Counted from the first letter of the stretch, positions 46,274 to 57,625 are shown. The stretch is DNA of 64,000 bases from Annona cherimola (GCA_030490835.1 CM059972.1:58943563-59007562); one strand, 5' to 3'. The notes: generated by a model from the sequence alone, not told the origin. Numbers and translations: made by a program.

Positions 46274-46658
46274 GGGTAAATTTTATATACCCACATAGCT
46301 TCATTGATATTACAGATATACCTACATAGTTTCACAAATTGCATATTACCCCCAATAGTTTCACCGAAATTGCTTATTACCCCCACGCCGTTAATCGCCG
46401 TTAACATCTGCCGTTGTATTTTCAAAAATGACGAAAATGTACTCATCTTCATGGGGTGATATGCAATTTTGTGAAATTATGGATGAGGGCATTTTCATCA
46501 TTTTTCAAAAATATAACGGCGGATATTAACGACAGTTAACGGCGTGGGGGTAATACGCAATTTCGGTGAAACTATGTGGGGTAATATACAATTTGTGAAA
46601 CTACGTGGGTATATCTGCAATATCAATAAAACAATGTGGGTATATATGAAATTTACCC
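46274..46658. mobile_element. Foldback MITE with 9 bp TSD (Mutator-type)
   Basis: The element is 385 bp with arms of about 170 bp. The left begins GGGTAAATTTTATATACCCA and the right ends with the inverted form. The arms continue through TTTCACAAATTG, TTTCACCGAAATTG and CCCCCACGCCGTTAA on the left and their complements on the right. A 9 bp flanking duplication is the Mutator (MULE) signature. It encodes no protein. Confidence 0.8.
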
Positions 46659-46667
46659 TAAAATAAA
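46659..46667. repeat. 9 bp target-site duplication TAAAATAAA (right)
   Basis: This is an exact partner of 46265-46273. Confidence 0.7.
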
Positions 46668-46759
46668 ATAAGAAAACACTCCTAACGCAACTCATGAAAG
46701 GAAAGCTTATCTCTCTGCTCCCTTGTGCAATTCTCTCTTGCTACGGCTGATGTTTGCGA

Positions 46760-47226
46760 CTGTCAAGGAATCCGTACTTCCGAATTCAACCAAATATAAG
46801 AAATCAGCCCCAAATGTATAGCAAATTAGCAATTGATAATGAAAAGTTGACTTCTGCTTTTACTCTTTAGAGGCTCTGCAGAAACCAATTTGCTGAAGCT
46901 CATTAGAATGTAGAATTTGTTGGGAGTTAAAATTTGGAATATCCTGCAGGGTGTAATTAACTTTACATGGAATCCCCTGCAGCCTACGTTTCAAATCCTC
47001 AAACGTTTCAGCCTACTGCTTATTCCAAGGAATCGGTGCTTCAGAATTCAACCAAATATAAGAAAAATCAGCCCCAAATGTGTAGTTCTTGATAAATAAA
47101 AGTTGACTTCTGCTTTTTTTCTTTTGAGGTTCTGTAGAAATCAATTTGTTAAAGCTCATCAGAATGTAGGATTTGTTGGTAGTTAAAATTTGGAATATCC
47201 AGAAGGGTGTAATTAACTTTAGAGAT
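46760..47226. repeat. Two tandem units of a about 260 bp dispersed repeat
   Basis: The unit contains GGAATC-, CAGAATTCAACCAAATATAA-, AAGTTGACTTCTGCTTTT-, TTGGAATATCC- and GTGTAATTAACTTTA-like blocks. One unit runs about 46765-47025 and the second about 47028-47226. A third unit is at 57325-57625, 10 kb away. No coding frame is conserved between units. Confidence 0.7.
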
Positions 47227-47929
47227 AGGTGTCAATAAAAACGTTTGCATTTTTTGGCGAAATGCAAATAGGTGCACTTTGGTCATTTCCCGTGTTGAGA
47301 GTATGGTTGCAGTTACAGTGAGAGTATGGGTGGCTAGAATTAGTTATGGTAAATTATGATGCAAATTGTTTTATGGTCTACCATATGTTTTTTATAAAAG
47401 AATGTAGACCATGAACGATCTAAGACGCTAAATATGTAACATAATCTTTATAAAAGATAATAAATAATGCATGTCTAAAATTTGAAATAATAAATTACAT
47501 TTATTAAATAATATATCTGAACGAACCAAACAATTTAACTTACTCTATTAATTTTATAGATTTTATGGAGTTTACAGATGTTAGGATTTTTATAATTTAT
47601 ATGCAATTAATGAGGATGATGAGTTGTATAGATTATCTATTTTTGTTTTTCCCTATAAAATGTATTTTACAAGTTATTCAGGCACAATAAAAAATATACA
47701 AATGTAATTTACGGTTTTGAGATGTTTTACAAATTTTATAGAATATATTATTTTATTGTGTCATGGTTTCATGACATAGACAAGCTATGAGTCCGGTTTC
47801 GCTGCAAACGTTTTCACGTTTGCTTAAAGTGCAAATGCCACATCTGCCGTCTATTTAAAATCAGTGGTTGAGATTCACTGGGGCAAATTTGGAAAGATAA
47901 AAAGCATAGTCGCGTGTATACTTGTGTGG

Positions 47930-48680
47930 AATTGATGGGGGCCCGTTAGCTGCCTCCGAAAGTTGCTTGTTTAGATGGGAGAGAGGCCGACCGACTGGAG
48001 GAGACCGACCGACCAAGAGTGGTGGGTCTGTGCTCGGTTGATTGCAACAGATTATTGCAAGAAATGGCGTTGGGTGACTGAAAAATGTAAGCTCTGGGTT
48101 TGGGTGGAATTGATGGCAAAAATTTTGGTGGGTTTAGGAGGGAAAATCAACGGCTAAATTTGTGGTTAAGGTTGGCCGAAAGAAAGACGAAGGGCAGCAG
48201 GGGCAGTGGCGTTTTGATTGGTGCTGCTATAGCTGGATTTGTGGAGATTAACAACTGGATGGAAAAAAAATGGAAGATGCAGGGTCGAAGGTGAATTTGG
48301 GCATCAGTTTGCAGCTGCCGGCGATTTGAAGAGGAGAAGAATGGGTTGTGGGATTATCTGGCCGGGATTGGCCTGGAGAGGGCGCTGCACAATTTTAAGC
48401 TTGCTGCCAGACTTAGACGTGGCTGCTTTCTGGTGGGCTTTTGCTGCAATTGCCATTGATGAAGAATTGGGGAAAAATGGTGGAGCTTGCACCGCCGATA
48501 ACCATGGCTGTTGCCTGAAATAGGGGAGACGCAGTAGTGGTCGGATTTGGTGAAGAGAATCGGTCATCGATTAAGGAGGAGAGGGCAGGGGCGTAGCCGG
48601 TAGCCATGGCTACCGATAGCTTTGAGATGATGGAGCACCAGAAATGGTGCTTCGGCGGTGCACTTGCACTCATACACATG
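47930..48680. other. GC-rich core, possible captured gene fragment
   Basis: The composition changes sharply here: GGCCGACCGACTGGAGG, GGCTGCTTTCTGGTGGGC and similar blocks stand in AT-rich DNA. Open frames on both strands (up to 94 residues) overlap and none gives a protein I recognise. A sequence CAGGGGCGTAGCC near 48588, resembling an hAT terminus, may mark a separate insertion. This is not called as a gene. Confidence 0.4.
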
Positions 48681-49399
48681 CGACATAAATTATTATAATA
48701 TTTTAATACATGTAAAAACTAAGTATTTTCTGTGATTTAAATATAATTGCAATAGCTTTGCAATCTTTTTGAGAAAATGAAAATCATTTTGAGATAAATA
48801 ATTTAAAATACAAACACAAATGCGTTCACATGACCATTATATTAATTTCTTCTTAATTATAATTATTTTTGTCAATGTACAAGGAGACAAATGGAATTTA
48901 ATGCTTATTATTGGCACATAATAATTTTGAGTTCATCCTTGTTAAAAAAATAAAAATATTTTTTGAGACAAATAGTTTATATTACTCATTGAATAATGCT
49001 TAAATTTTTTATTAAATATAATTGTTCTTGGCGATGATACAGATAGCCAAGTTGAATTTGCGCAAAATGAATTTCATGCAAATTAATTAAAATAGGGCTC
49101 TACGAGAATAAAAAAAAAATTTAAACATTACTTACATTACAAAAAATTCCTTCTGTGATAGATAATTAACATTATTTTTCAAGTCAATGACATGAGATGC
49201 CAAATAAAATTTGTACAATTAATTTATTTGGTATTTAATAATTTCTATACTATCCTTGTTAAGAAATAATGTTACTTTAGTAGCATAATCCAAATTACAT
49301 GTAAAATAATATATTAATTAGGTAAAGGATCCAATTATTGGATTTATTTAAAATTTAATAAGAATCTATATTTTATTATTTAATATTATTAGTATCTCT

Positions 49400-50410
49400 C
49401 GTATTACGTTTACAGATAATATATTTGATATAGATTTTATGAACAATCTATAAAATCCATCAAACCAGTTCATTAAAAATTGATAACTCTATAAAAATCA
49501 TAAATTATGTATATATTAGTTCATGATTTTGCATTATTCTTGTAAAATCTGTATTGCCCATCTAATTTGTAAAAATGAAATGTCATCAATCTTATTTCAG
49601 GTGTTAAAACTGTATAACTGGTTTATGTTATCAGACAAGTATGTAGCAAAATCATATATTCTATACAACTCGTAAAATATATAAAATTTATCAATTGCAT
49701 ATGCGCTATTTCTGTGATACTCGAATAACCTGTAAAATTTATTTTATGGGAAAAATGAATAAAGATTACCAGTATAACACATCATCCCCATGAATTGCAT
49801 AAAAACTGTAAAATCCGTAAAATCTGTAAAATCTATAAAATCGGTCAAACATGCTAAATTATGTCATTCGTTTAAATTTATTTTTTTAAATAAATCTATT
49901 CTGAATTTGCAAATTTTAGGCGTACATTACCGATTATAATTTAAAATGAATATCATTCATTTTAACGTCATGGATCACTCATCATCTATAGTATTTTATT
50001 AAAATCATATGATTAACCATAGAAATACATGCACCCCAAAGTACTATAATTAATCTCACCTACCCATACTCACACTTTACGCACAATGCTACTCTCATGG
50101 TATGAAATTACCATATTACCCCCATTTGCATTTTATGCAAAAGTGCAAACGTTTGCACTCACACCTGCCTCACAAGCTATATAGATTTGACACCTTAGAT
50201 ATGATTGATGATGTTTATTTTCACAAATTATATGGGCAATATAGATTTTACAATAGTGTTAGAAAATCATAAACTCATATTTACATGTTTCATGATTTTT
50301 ACAGATTATTCAAATTCTAATGAATTGGTTTAATGAATTTTAATGATTATTGATATAATCTATATTGAACATATCATCTATAAGAATGATACGAAAATTA
50401 TAAAAATATT
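49400..50410. repeat. Inverted duplication straddling the right arm
   Basis: About 225 bp at 49400-49625 is repeated in inverted form at about 50185-50410. Matching phrases are TGTAAAATCTGTATTGCCCAT on one side and ATGGGCAATATAGATTTTACA on the other, each shortened or varied. The pair encloses the right arm of the long-TIR element, so the two inverted structures are interlocked. Confidence 0.6.
49800..49845 (+). repeat. Short (GTAAAATCY)n tandem repeat
   Basis: Four close copies of GTAAAATC with C, T or A following lie side by side. Related TGTAAAAT motifs are scattered in both orientations through 47500-50300, like subterminal transposase sites. Confidence 0.5.
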
Positions 50411-50825
50411 AAATGATAGATTCCAGAAGCCTTTTAAATTTTATCAAATTCTTATATCCAACTTATAATCTAGTTAATATATTTGATAAAGTGAATAAAT
50501 TTAATTTACATTTTCACTTATTGAATAATTACAAAATAGACTCTATACATTATAATTTTGTAGATTGAGCTCCCATGGTTTATTTTTGATAATAATAATA
50601 ATAATAATAAATCTTGTTTACACATAATTCAATATTATTTATCATAAAATAATTCAATAATGTTAATTTATTTTAAATTTCAAAAACATTATGGTAAAAT
50701 TGAAAGTAGATTTTATAAAACACATGTAATAAACCTATTAATTACGAGGAGTGAGTCAACGTGGTAAAGTGCATGTGGCAACCATTGATTGCTGATAATC
50801 ATCCCCTCTTATTATTTTTATTTTT

Positions 50826-51599
50826 TAATATAGTTGGTCTCAAAATTTTAAAGCATCAAATAAATTATCTTCGAGTTTATTTTGTAGAAAATTTATCCAG
50901 CACCCATTATCATTGACCCAAAAATAATTATAATTGAAAATTTTATGTATTGTCCACAAAAGAGCATTATTTAGTTAGAAATTTTAATTACCCGTTACAC
51001 AAATAATTTTTTTAACAGGGGCGGTATCAAAGTTATTTAGAACCAAACAAATTATTACATAAATTTTATTTGGCATCCCAAATCATTAACCCCAAAAATA
51101 ATTATATTTGAGAAAAAATAGAAAAATTTTGATGCTAGAATATTATTTTACAGGTAATTTGAATTATTTTTCTTAGATGTAATTGAATTTTCTAACAGTA
51201 ATGGTATCAAAAAAATTTTAAGTACTGAATAAATTAATGACACAAATTTTATTCAGTGGATGGTTGATACAAAAATAATTATAATCAAGAAGAAAATAGT
51301 TTAATGTACACTTGATGACATTTTTTATGAGTAGATTATGTTGCTAACACAATTTATTTCTTAACAGGGTAGTATCGAAATTATTATGTATCAAATAAAT
51401 TACTTGTACAAAATTTAATTTAGCATCTCATGTTGCGGACCCGCAAATAATTGTAATCTAGAAGAAAATATTGTAATGTTCATATGAAAACATAATTTAA
51501 TAGGTAATTTTAATTATTTATTGCAGAAGTAATTTAATTAATGGGCATAAATAAGCAGTAAATGCTATAATTTGCTATAACAAATCAATCAATCAAAAA
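50826..51599 (+). repeat. Tandem array, about four units of 170-190 bp
   Basis: Each unit has a TAACAGGGGCGGTATCAAA-like block, then ACCAAATAAATTA, TTTATTTGGCATCCCA, AAAAATAATTATAAT and AGGTAATTTTAATTATTT. Units start near 50826, 51015, 51195 and 51366. They are diverged by point changes and small indels. The array resumes at 55278 after a solo LTR. No open frame is conserved. Confidence 0.75.
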
Positions 51600-51604
51600 G
51601 AATG
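51600..51604. repeat. Target-site duplication GAATG (left)
   Basis: This matches GAATG at 55273-55277 exactly. Confidence 0.85.
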
Positions 51605-52451
51605 TGTGAAATCCCGATTTTAGGAACGTGTATGAAACCCTAGAGTTATAAACCCTAGGTAATGTAATGATATTTATATGAAATATATATTAATGATATT
51701 TTGCAATATATGACATTGGAGGATTAAATAGCTAATTATGGAATGTTAATTCGGATGAATAGTAAATGTAAATAGTGAAACGTTAATAGTAAATGTTGGA
51801 TTAAGGAATATGTTAAGTTAATCACTTTGGATTAACTTAATCATAAAAGACAAAAAAGGAAGCTTCCCACTAAATGACGAAAGTGCTTTTTGGATTAAAA
51901 TATTAATTTTCGGATTTTTATGGATTTTTGTAAAGAAAACATAGAAAAATTCATATTTTGCAATCTGGACATCGGATTAAGGTGAAATTTTTTATAGATG
52001 GCCAAAATAATTTGATGAACATGATGAATGGTCCAAGATTGATCAAAAACTATGAATTAAGGGTCAAGATTAAACGTCATTTGAAGATAAAAAAGGTAGC
52101 CCACTTTTCATTAATTATAATTTGACTTTTGGGTTATTTTTAATTAATTAAAGCAAATATGCACTTAAACAAAGGAGCAGCTGGGATGTTGACAAGTATG
52201 GATTTTGGAGCCAAAATCAACGGCCCAAAATCAATCTTATCTTAAGATCAATGGTTTGGATGAATTAAGCATAAAATATACATTTTTTTAATGAAATAAA
52301 AATAATTAAAATAGGCAGCTAGGGGGGAGTGAATAGTAGTAGGGGAGGCTGCACATGGCTCAAGAAATTTTATGGATTTTGAAGAATAATATTTAGAATT
52401 TAACCCATGGAGCTAAGGGGGTAAATTGCAAATATGTAAAAAAATACAATA

Positions 52452-52460
52452 CTATAAATA
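52452..52460 (+). promoter_or_regulatory. Putative LTR TATA box
   Basis: CTATAAATAG stands alone in the right orientation inside the LTR, about 850 bp from its start. The call rests on motif and place only. Confidence 0.4.
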
Positions 52461-54439
52461 GGGCAATGGGGTGAACGACCAAGGCACACCATTCCTAGCT
52501 TCAAGCTTGAGAAATTCAGCATTCCCACCCCCAAACACGTTTTTGGCCTTTAGTGAAAGAAGGAGAGAAGGAAAGAGAGAGAAAGGCCAAGTAGGAGGAG
52601 AATTTTTCTACTTGAGGTAAGGGGATTCTTTCCAAACTTTTTTTGAGTGTTAATTAAGGTAAAACCATGCTTAGATAATGCCTAAGAATGAGAAAATAAG
52701 TAAAGTTATAATGCCTAATTGGAATTATGTCAAAACATCAAAAATTTGGAGCGAAGATAGAGTATTCGGGAAAATCATATCTAAAATGTGAAAATAATGC
52801 TCCGATATTGCTAAATGATGATATGGGATGAATGTTTATGATAGTTATGATGTTGGAATGATGATATATTAATCTCATGATTTTTGGATTTAAGAATTAT
52901 GCTTAAGTGAAATTATGTTGATTTTAATATATGGAGAAAATGATTTATTTAGCCAAGTTAATGATGATTAATTCAAAATTTATGAATTTTCCCATGATAT
53001 ACTAAACATAAGCTATGTCATGGTATTTTTTATTTTTGAAAAAAATGTCAATTTTTAGAACCCATGAATACTAACTTTCAACGCTGTGAACAGTAATCTG
53101 CTACAGTAATCATGAACAGTGATTTTGAACAGTAATTATGAACCGTGAACAGTGTGATTTTGAAGAAAATTTGAGATTAATATTTGAGGATTAAGACATC
53201 AACTAAGTGCTTAAGAATGAGCACAATGTGCAAAATGTGGAAAATATGATGAAATGAATGATATAATGCATAAGTTATGATGTGCATGTACACCCGATTT
53301 GAAATTCAAGTGGGTTGTGAATGATAATGGAAATGGGTTGAAAATCTGAGTTGAATGCAAGCAAAAGAAAGTATATGAATGCTATGTCATTCTTATATGT
53401 ATAGGCAAAGGCAAAGAGATAAGCGAGACAAAAAGCTAAGCAAGCAAGGTAAGCAAACAAACCTTTTTTAAAATGTGATTTTATATGATGTTATGTTGCA
53501 ATCTTGGAATATGTTGGAATTGCTTCATTGTAAGCAAATCCTAATAAAAGTATGGAGAAATGTGGAAATGGTTGCATCATGATGGAGAAAAGAAAACTTT
53601 GATTTTTAAAATATTTGATTTTATCAAATGAATTTGAAATAAATTACTGAATATTTTGAAAATGAGATTTTAAGAAAGGCCAACTGATAAACTGATTGTA
53701 CAAAATGATTTGAGTAACGGTAATGATCAAAGGATGATGTAAGCGTATATTTATAGAAATAAACAATGTGTCATATGGACAATATATATGATACTAGATA
53801 CGAAAATGATGTTTATATATCATTTGTTCATTAAAACCCAGAAATGGGAAGAAAAATATTTTCAAGAAGTCTTTTGTTTTCAAAATATTAAAATGGTTTC
53901 AAAATTATTTTATCATTTAAAAATTATTTACAACCATCTTACCAATGTTTTGAAAATATTATTGCTCAAATGCTATCTTCAAATATTTCAAATGATTTAT
54001 AAAAATGTTGTATAGATATTTTCAAATTTATTTTAAGGTTGGCCATTCTTACAAAATATTTGTAAGTATAGAACTCGTTAACTTGGGTTGTGCCCAATTT
54101 TCAAGTTAGAAAGGGATACAGACTAAGGTTTGTATTAGTTTTATTAAAGTATGCTAGCATCAAGTTTTCAGAAAAGGACACAGACTGTGGTCTGTGGTGT
54201 TTTATAAAATCATGCTAGCATATGAATGTGGGTGAGAAGTGTGCACATGGATTATATACTAAGTCTCCTATAGAGGATATGTAGACCGGACGTGGTTGCA
54301 AAGTGGGCCCCCTCTACGTAGGCCAAGTCGCTTGAAAAGGCGAAATGCCGGCGGCGCCCTCCCTGAAATGGGAGAAGGAACGGATAGCCGCTCAGCTAGC
54401 AAGCTATCTAATGAAAGGATTTCTCTCCTAAGGAGGAAA

Positions 54440-54462
54440 AGGTGACACTTGGTAAGTGTCAC
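54440..54462. other. Perfect hairpin in LTR
   Basis: GGTGACACTT, a 3 bp loop, then AAGTGTCACC: 10 bp perfect arms. A weaker version (GGTGACACTTATCAAGTGATC) is in the family sibling at about 7952-7972, so the structure belongs to the LTR family. Confidence 0.75.
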
Positions 54463-55272
54463 CTACCAGACAGACAGAAACATAATGCATGATGCATATG
54501 TTTTTTTTGAAAATGTTTTATGGAAATTGTTTTATTTCTCTCCTAAGGAGGAAAGGGTGATCACTTAGACACTTACCAGACGGACAGAAACGTAATGCAT
54601 GATGCATACGCTTGTTTTGAAAAAGTTTTATGGAAAATGTTTTAAGGACATGAGAATGTCCTTGGAAAAAGGAAGTTTTATGAAAAATATTTTTATGTCC
54701 ATGAAAAAGAAGTTTACATGTTAAGTTTACAAGCACATGTTTTATGAAAGGTTTATGAAAAGGTTTATGAAAAGGTTTCTATTTCATTGGTAGTTGATCA
54801 CTTGGTAAGTGTCTTCTATCAAATGGAGAGAAATGCATTTAAATGAAAAGAAAAATATTTATTTATTGAGTTTCGACTCGTGTTTTGTTTTCCCAACCTC
54901 AGACAGGAGTAGGAAAAACCAAGAGACAAAAGACATGTATTACTAAAGAAATAGAGGAATCTACAAAGGTTAGTAGATTTTTGTATGAATAAATGCCCTA
55001 TTAGGATATGGCGAAAAAGACACAGGTTGTATAAAATTATGAAGTTATGAATAATATGAGAAGTTGATGATTTATGATGATATGGATGAATCTATTATGA
55101 ATGATGATGAGTATATGATTATATGATGAAAGAAAAAAAAAGAAAAAAAAATTTGGATGAATTCCAATTAAGAACCAGCCACGTGATCAGGGCAATAATC
55201 CTGAGTCACATTTACCAATCAACAAGATCTTAGAGTAAGGACTATGTGGACGCCTCGGTTAGGGGCGCCGTA

Positions 55273-55277
55273 GAATG
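55273..55277. repeat. Target-site duplication GAATG (right)
   Basis: This is an exact partner of 51600-51604. Confidence 0.85.
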
Positions 55278-55945
55278 AGTTTATGTGGATTTATTATTCT
55301 TCTTTTTTTTAACACAATTGGTGAAAAAAATTTTAAGTATTGAATAAATTAATGAGATTTATTTTGCTCAATATCCTTTACACCCTATTTTATAGATAGA
55401 AAATAATTATCGCGTGTTTGGTAATGAATAAAACTTTTGATGAAAAGTTTTGGAGAGTAAAAGTTATCAAAGGATATGAAATGATAGAGGTAATGATGCG
55501 TAGTAAAAAGAATAAAATTAAAATAGATAGATTAGTTGTGTGGATAGTTGTGTAGAAATGATTGAAAAATAGAATATTTGTATAGTAAAATGTGAAAAAT
55601 GATTAAAAAAATATGATAGTTGTGAAAGATAAAAAGTTTTAGATTGAAAAGTTTTAAATTGACATTTTCTATCAATTGCCAAACACACCCTTAACCTGAA
55701 AGTAATTAGATTTCAGACGAAAATAGTGTAATATTTAATTTGGTAGGTAATTCGAATTATTTGTGCCGAAAGAATTTTGTTTTTTAATAGGGGCGGTATT
55801 AAAATTATTAATCATCAATGAAGCAAGTTATAAAAATTTTACTTAACACTTCGCATTGTTGACCCTAAAATGAATAATTTGTGTAATAGCCACATAGAAA
55901 TATTGATTAACTGTTAATTTTAATTATTTTCCACAAAAATATTTT
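55278..55945 (+). repeat. Continuation of the 180 bp tandem array
   Basis: Sequence after the LTR ('ttttaagtattgaataaattaatgaga') matches array units at 51210-51240. A further unit with AATAGGGGCGGTATTAAAAT lies at about 55790-55945. The MITE at 55413-55692 sits within a unit. Confidence 0.7.
55413..55692 (+). mobile_element. MITE family C, copy 4 (best ends)
   Basis: The ends are inverted: GCGTGTTTGGTAATGA on the left, and CAATTGCCAAACACACCC on the right. It is about 280 bp and non-coding. Flanking TTA on both sides (…AATTAT and CTTAACC) would fit a 3 bp PIF/Harbinger-type duplication, but this is not certain. Confidence 0.75.
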
Positions 55946-55984
55946 CGTTTTCTTTTTCTTTTTACTAGTTCCAATACTTGGTAG

Positions 55985-56100
55985 AACCGCGATGGGACAA
56001 TCACATTTTTGTTTATCCTAAGTTTCAAACAGGGATCGGTTGGGCACCATGCCCAAATGCCTAACCATTAACCATTGCACCTCTGGTGCTGGTGGCAATT
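55985..56100 (-). repeat. Possible tRNA-derived SINE
   Basis: On the minus strand the order GGTGCAATGGTTAATGGTTA, GGCATTTGGGCATGGTGCCC, then a B-box-like GTTTGAAACTT, resembles the tRNA-related head of plant SINEs. The A box is weak, and no tail or target duplication is clear. Confidence 0.35.
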
Positions 56101-57324
56101 TCATTTTCAACAATAACCGCTTGATACTATCTCAAATACCAAATAAAATCCATTTATTTTCTTAGAAAACAAAACCGAAGAGAGGCATCAGACAATGACT
56201 GCAACCAGTTCTCGTGTTCTACAGATTAGCTGCACAAACCACTAATAAAAACATTAATCACTAGTTGGACCAAGCAGTAGCCGGCTTAGATGTTTGATAG
56301 AGTACTTCCAAACCCATCAATTAGCAATCAGCAAAAAGCAAACTCCCAGCATCCAAGGGAAGAAAGGCTCAAAAACTCCATGACCACAGGCCTTACACTC
56401 CACTGTTTTTATTATAAATGCCTTCACTTCATGCTACAAACAAAACCAACTTGCAGAAAATTGAAGCCCACTTTTTAAGCTCTATACAACTTACCAATCA
56501 CGGAAAAAATAAAAAATTATTTCTTATTTTATCATGAGCTTATATGCTTACAGCATTGCTTCTGTTTGCTACCAGTACAAAATCCATATTTTTCTTCCGA
56601 GCAACAGAGGGATGAAAGAAATCTAGAAGCAACAAAACCAAGCTTGACGACACACAGCAGAAGTGCTGTTAGAGGTTCTGTGGGTGTTTTTGGTTGGTGG
56701 TGGGAATCTCTCCTCCTCTACTCTCCCTCAAGTATCTCTATATAGAGCTTACCCTGCTGCAGCCGCCATTCATCAGAAGAAAAAAAACCAACCTATGCAT
56801 AAAAATCCACATTCCCAAGGGCAAACAGAAGGGGATAGAATTGCAATTCCTTACAATTCCATGGGCAGAATTGTGCCGAGCGAACCAAACAGGCAAACAC
56901 CTCATTGCTCAGTGCGTCTGCCTTCAGACAGAGCATCTCTGCATGCCAAATTCAGCACTATCTGTTCTCTCAGTGACAGGCAGCTTTCCCCTTCCTACAT
57001 GGCCGTGATCTCCTTCTCCTGTTGTGAGACCAACTCGTTCTCTCGGTTCTCCTATCTTTCTTCGGCTCTTCTTCTCCACTCCGTCAGATGCAGGTTCTCT
57101 TTTGCAGGTTCTTTTGTTGTATGCTGCTCTTCCTAAGTCGATGACTAAGGAGACAGCTTCCTTCGCAAGCTATTGACCTATGCCCATTCCTACATACAAG
57201 CGAGTCTCTCCCATTCTTTTCCCACATTACCCTTCCTTGCCGCAGCGCATCTGAACCATCCACTTGAAATGAACGGCAGATAGAGCATGTGTATTTTCAC
57301 TCAAGCGTGAAAACATTTTCACTG
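56101..57324. other. Unassigned stretch, weak leader-like features
   Basis: A 157-residue open frame (56663-57136, plus) and an overlapping 104-residue frame exist, but neither resembles a known protein, and the residue mix (Ser, Cys, Arg) looks like chance. A TATA-like TATATAGAG is near 56741, followed by a CT-rich stretch at 57020-57130. It could be a promoter or first exon, but I cannot support a gene. Confidence 0.3.
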
Positions 57325-57625
57325 AAACCAATCTCTTAACTTTACATGGAATCCCCTACTGCATATGGTACAAAGTTCCTCAACTTTTCAGCCTGCTGCT
57401 TATTTCAAAGAATCGGTGATTCAGAATTCAACCACATATAAGACAAAGCAGCCCAGAAAGTATAGCAATTGATAATGAAAAGTTGACTTCTGCTTTTATT
57501 CTTTTGAGGTTCTGTAGACTAATTTGATGAAGCTCGTTGGAATGTAGTATTTTCTGGTAGTTGAAATTTGGAATCTCCAACTGAGTGTAATTAACTTTTT
57601 ATGGAATCCCCTGGAGCATATGTTT
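57325..57625. repeat. Third unit of the dispersed 260 bp repeat
   Basis: This shares AACTTTACATGGAATCCCCT, CAGAATTCAACCACATATAA, AAGTTGACTTCTGCTTTTAT and GTGTAATTAACTTTTTATGG blocks with the two units at 46760-47226. Confidence 0.7.

Larger units (their letters stand above)
47227..50166. mobile_element. Long terminal-inverted-repeat element with GC-rich core
   Basis: The left end AGGTGTCAATAAAAACGTTT and the right end (inverted) AGGTGTGAGTGCAAACGTTT start arms of about 500 bp. The arms are about 47227-47775 and about 49640-50166, with matching interior blocks such as ATGCAATTAATGAGGATGAT on the left and its inverted relative at about 49785. Arms this long point to a Mutator-like element. Between them, 47930-48680 is much more GC-rich than the surroundings, and 48700-49620 is AT-rich. 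No transposase is seen, and no clean 9 bp flanking duplication was found. A Pack-MULE that captured a gene fragment is one reading. Confidence 0.6.
51605..55272 (+). mobile_element. Solo LTR, large family A (3.7 kb)
   Basis: It starts TGTGAAATCCCGATTTTAGG and ends AGGGGCGCCGTA, with an exact 5 bp duplication GAATG. It is the same family as 7187-11904 but in the opposite orientation. It contains a TATA-like box at 52453, a GC-rich block at 54270-54420 and a hairpin at 54440-54462. A 115 bp internal tandem duplication starts near 54420 and 54535. Recurrent ACAGTAAT/GAACAGTG words lie at 53085-53155. No protein domains are found. Confidence 0.88.

Noticed and set aside
48239..48679. Open frames of 87-94 residues on both strands in the GC-rich core
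   Set aside because: They overlap in opposite strands, reflect high GC with few stops, and give no recognisable protein.
56663..57136. 157-residue open frame on the plus strand
   Set aside because: Residue composition looks random, an overlapping 104-residue frame is equally long for its context, and no family is recognised.
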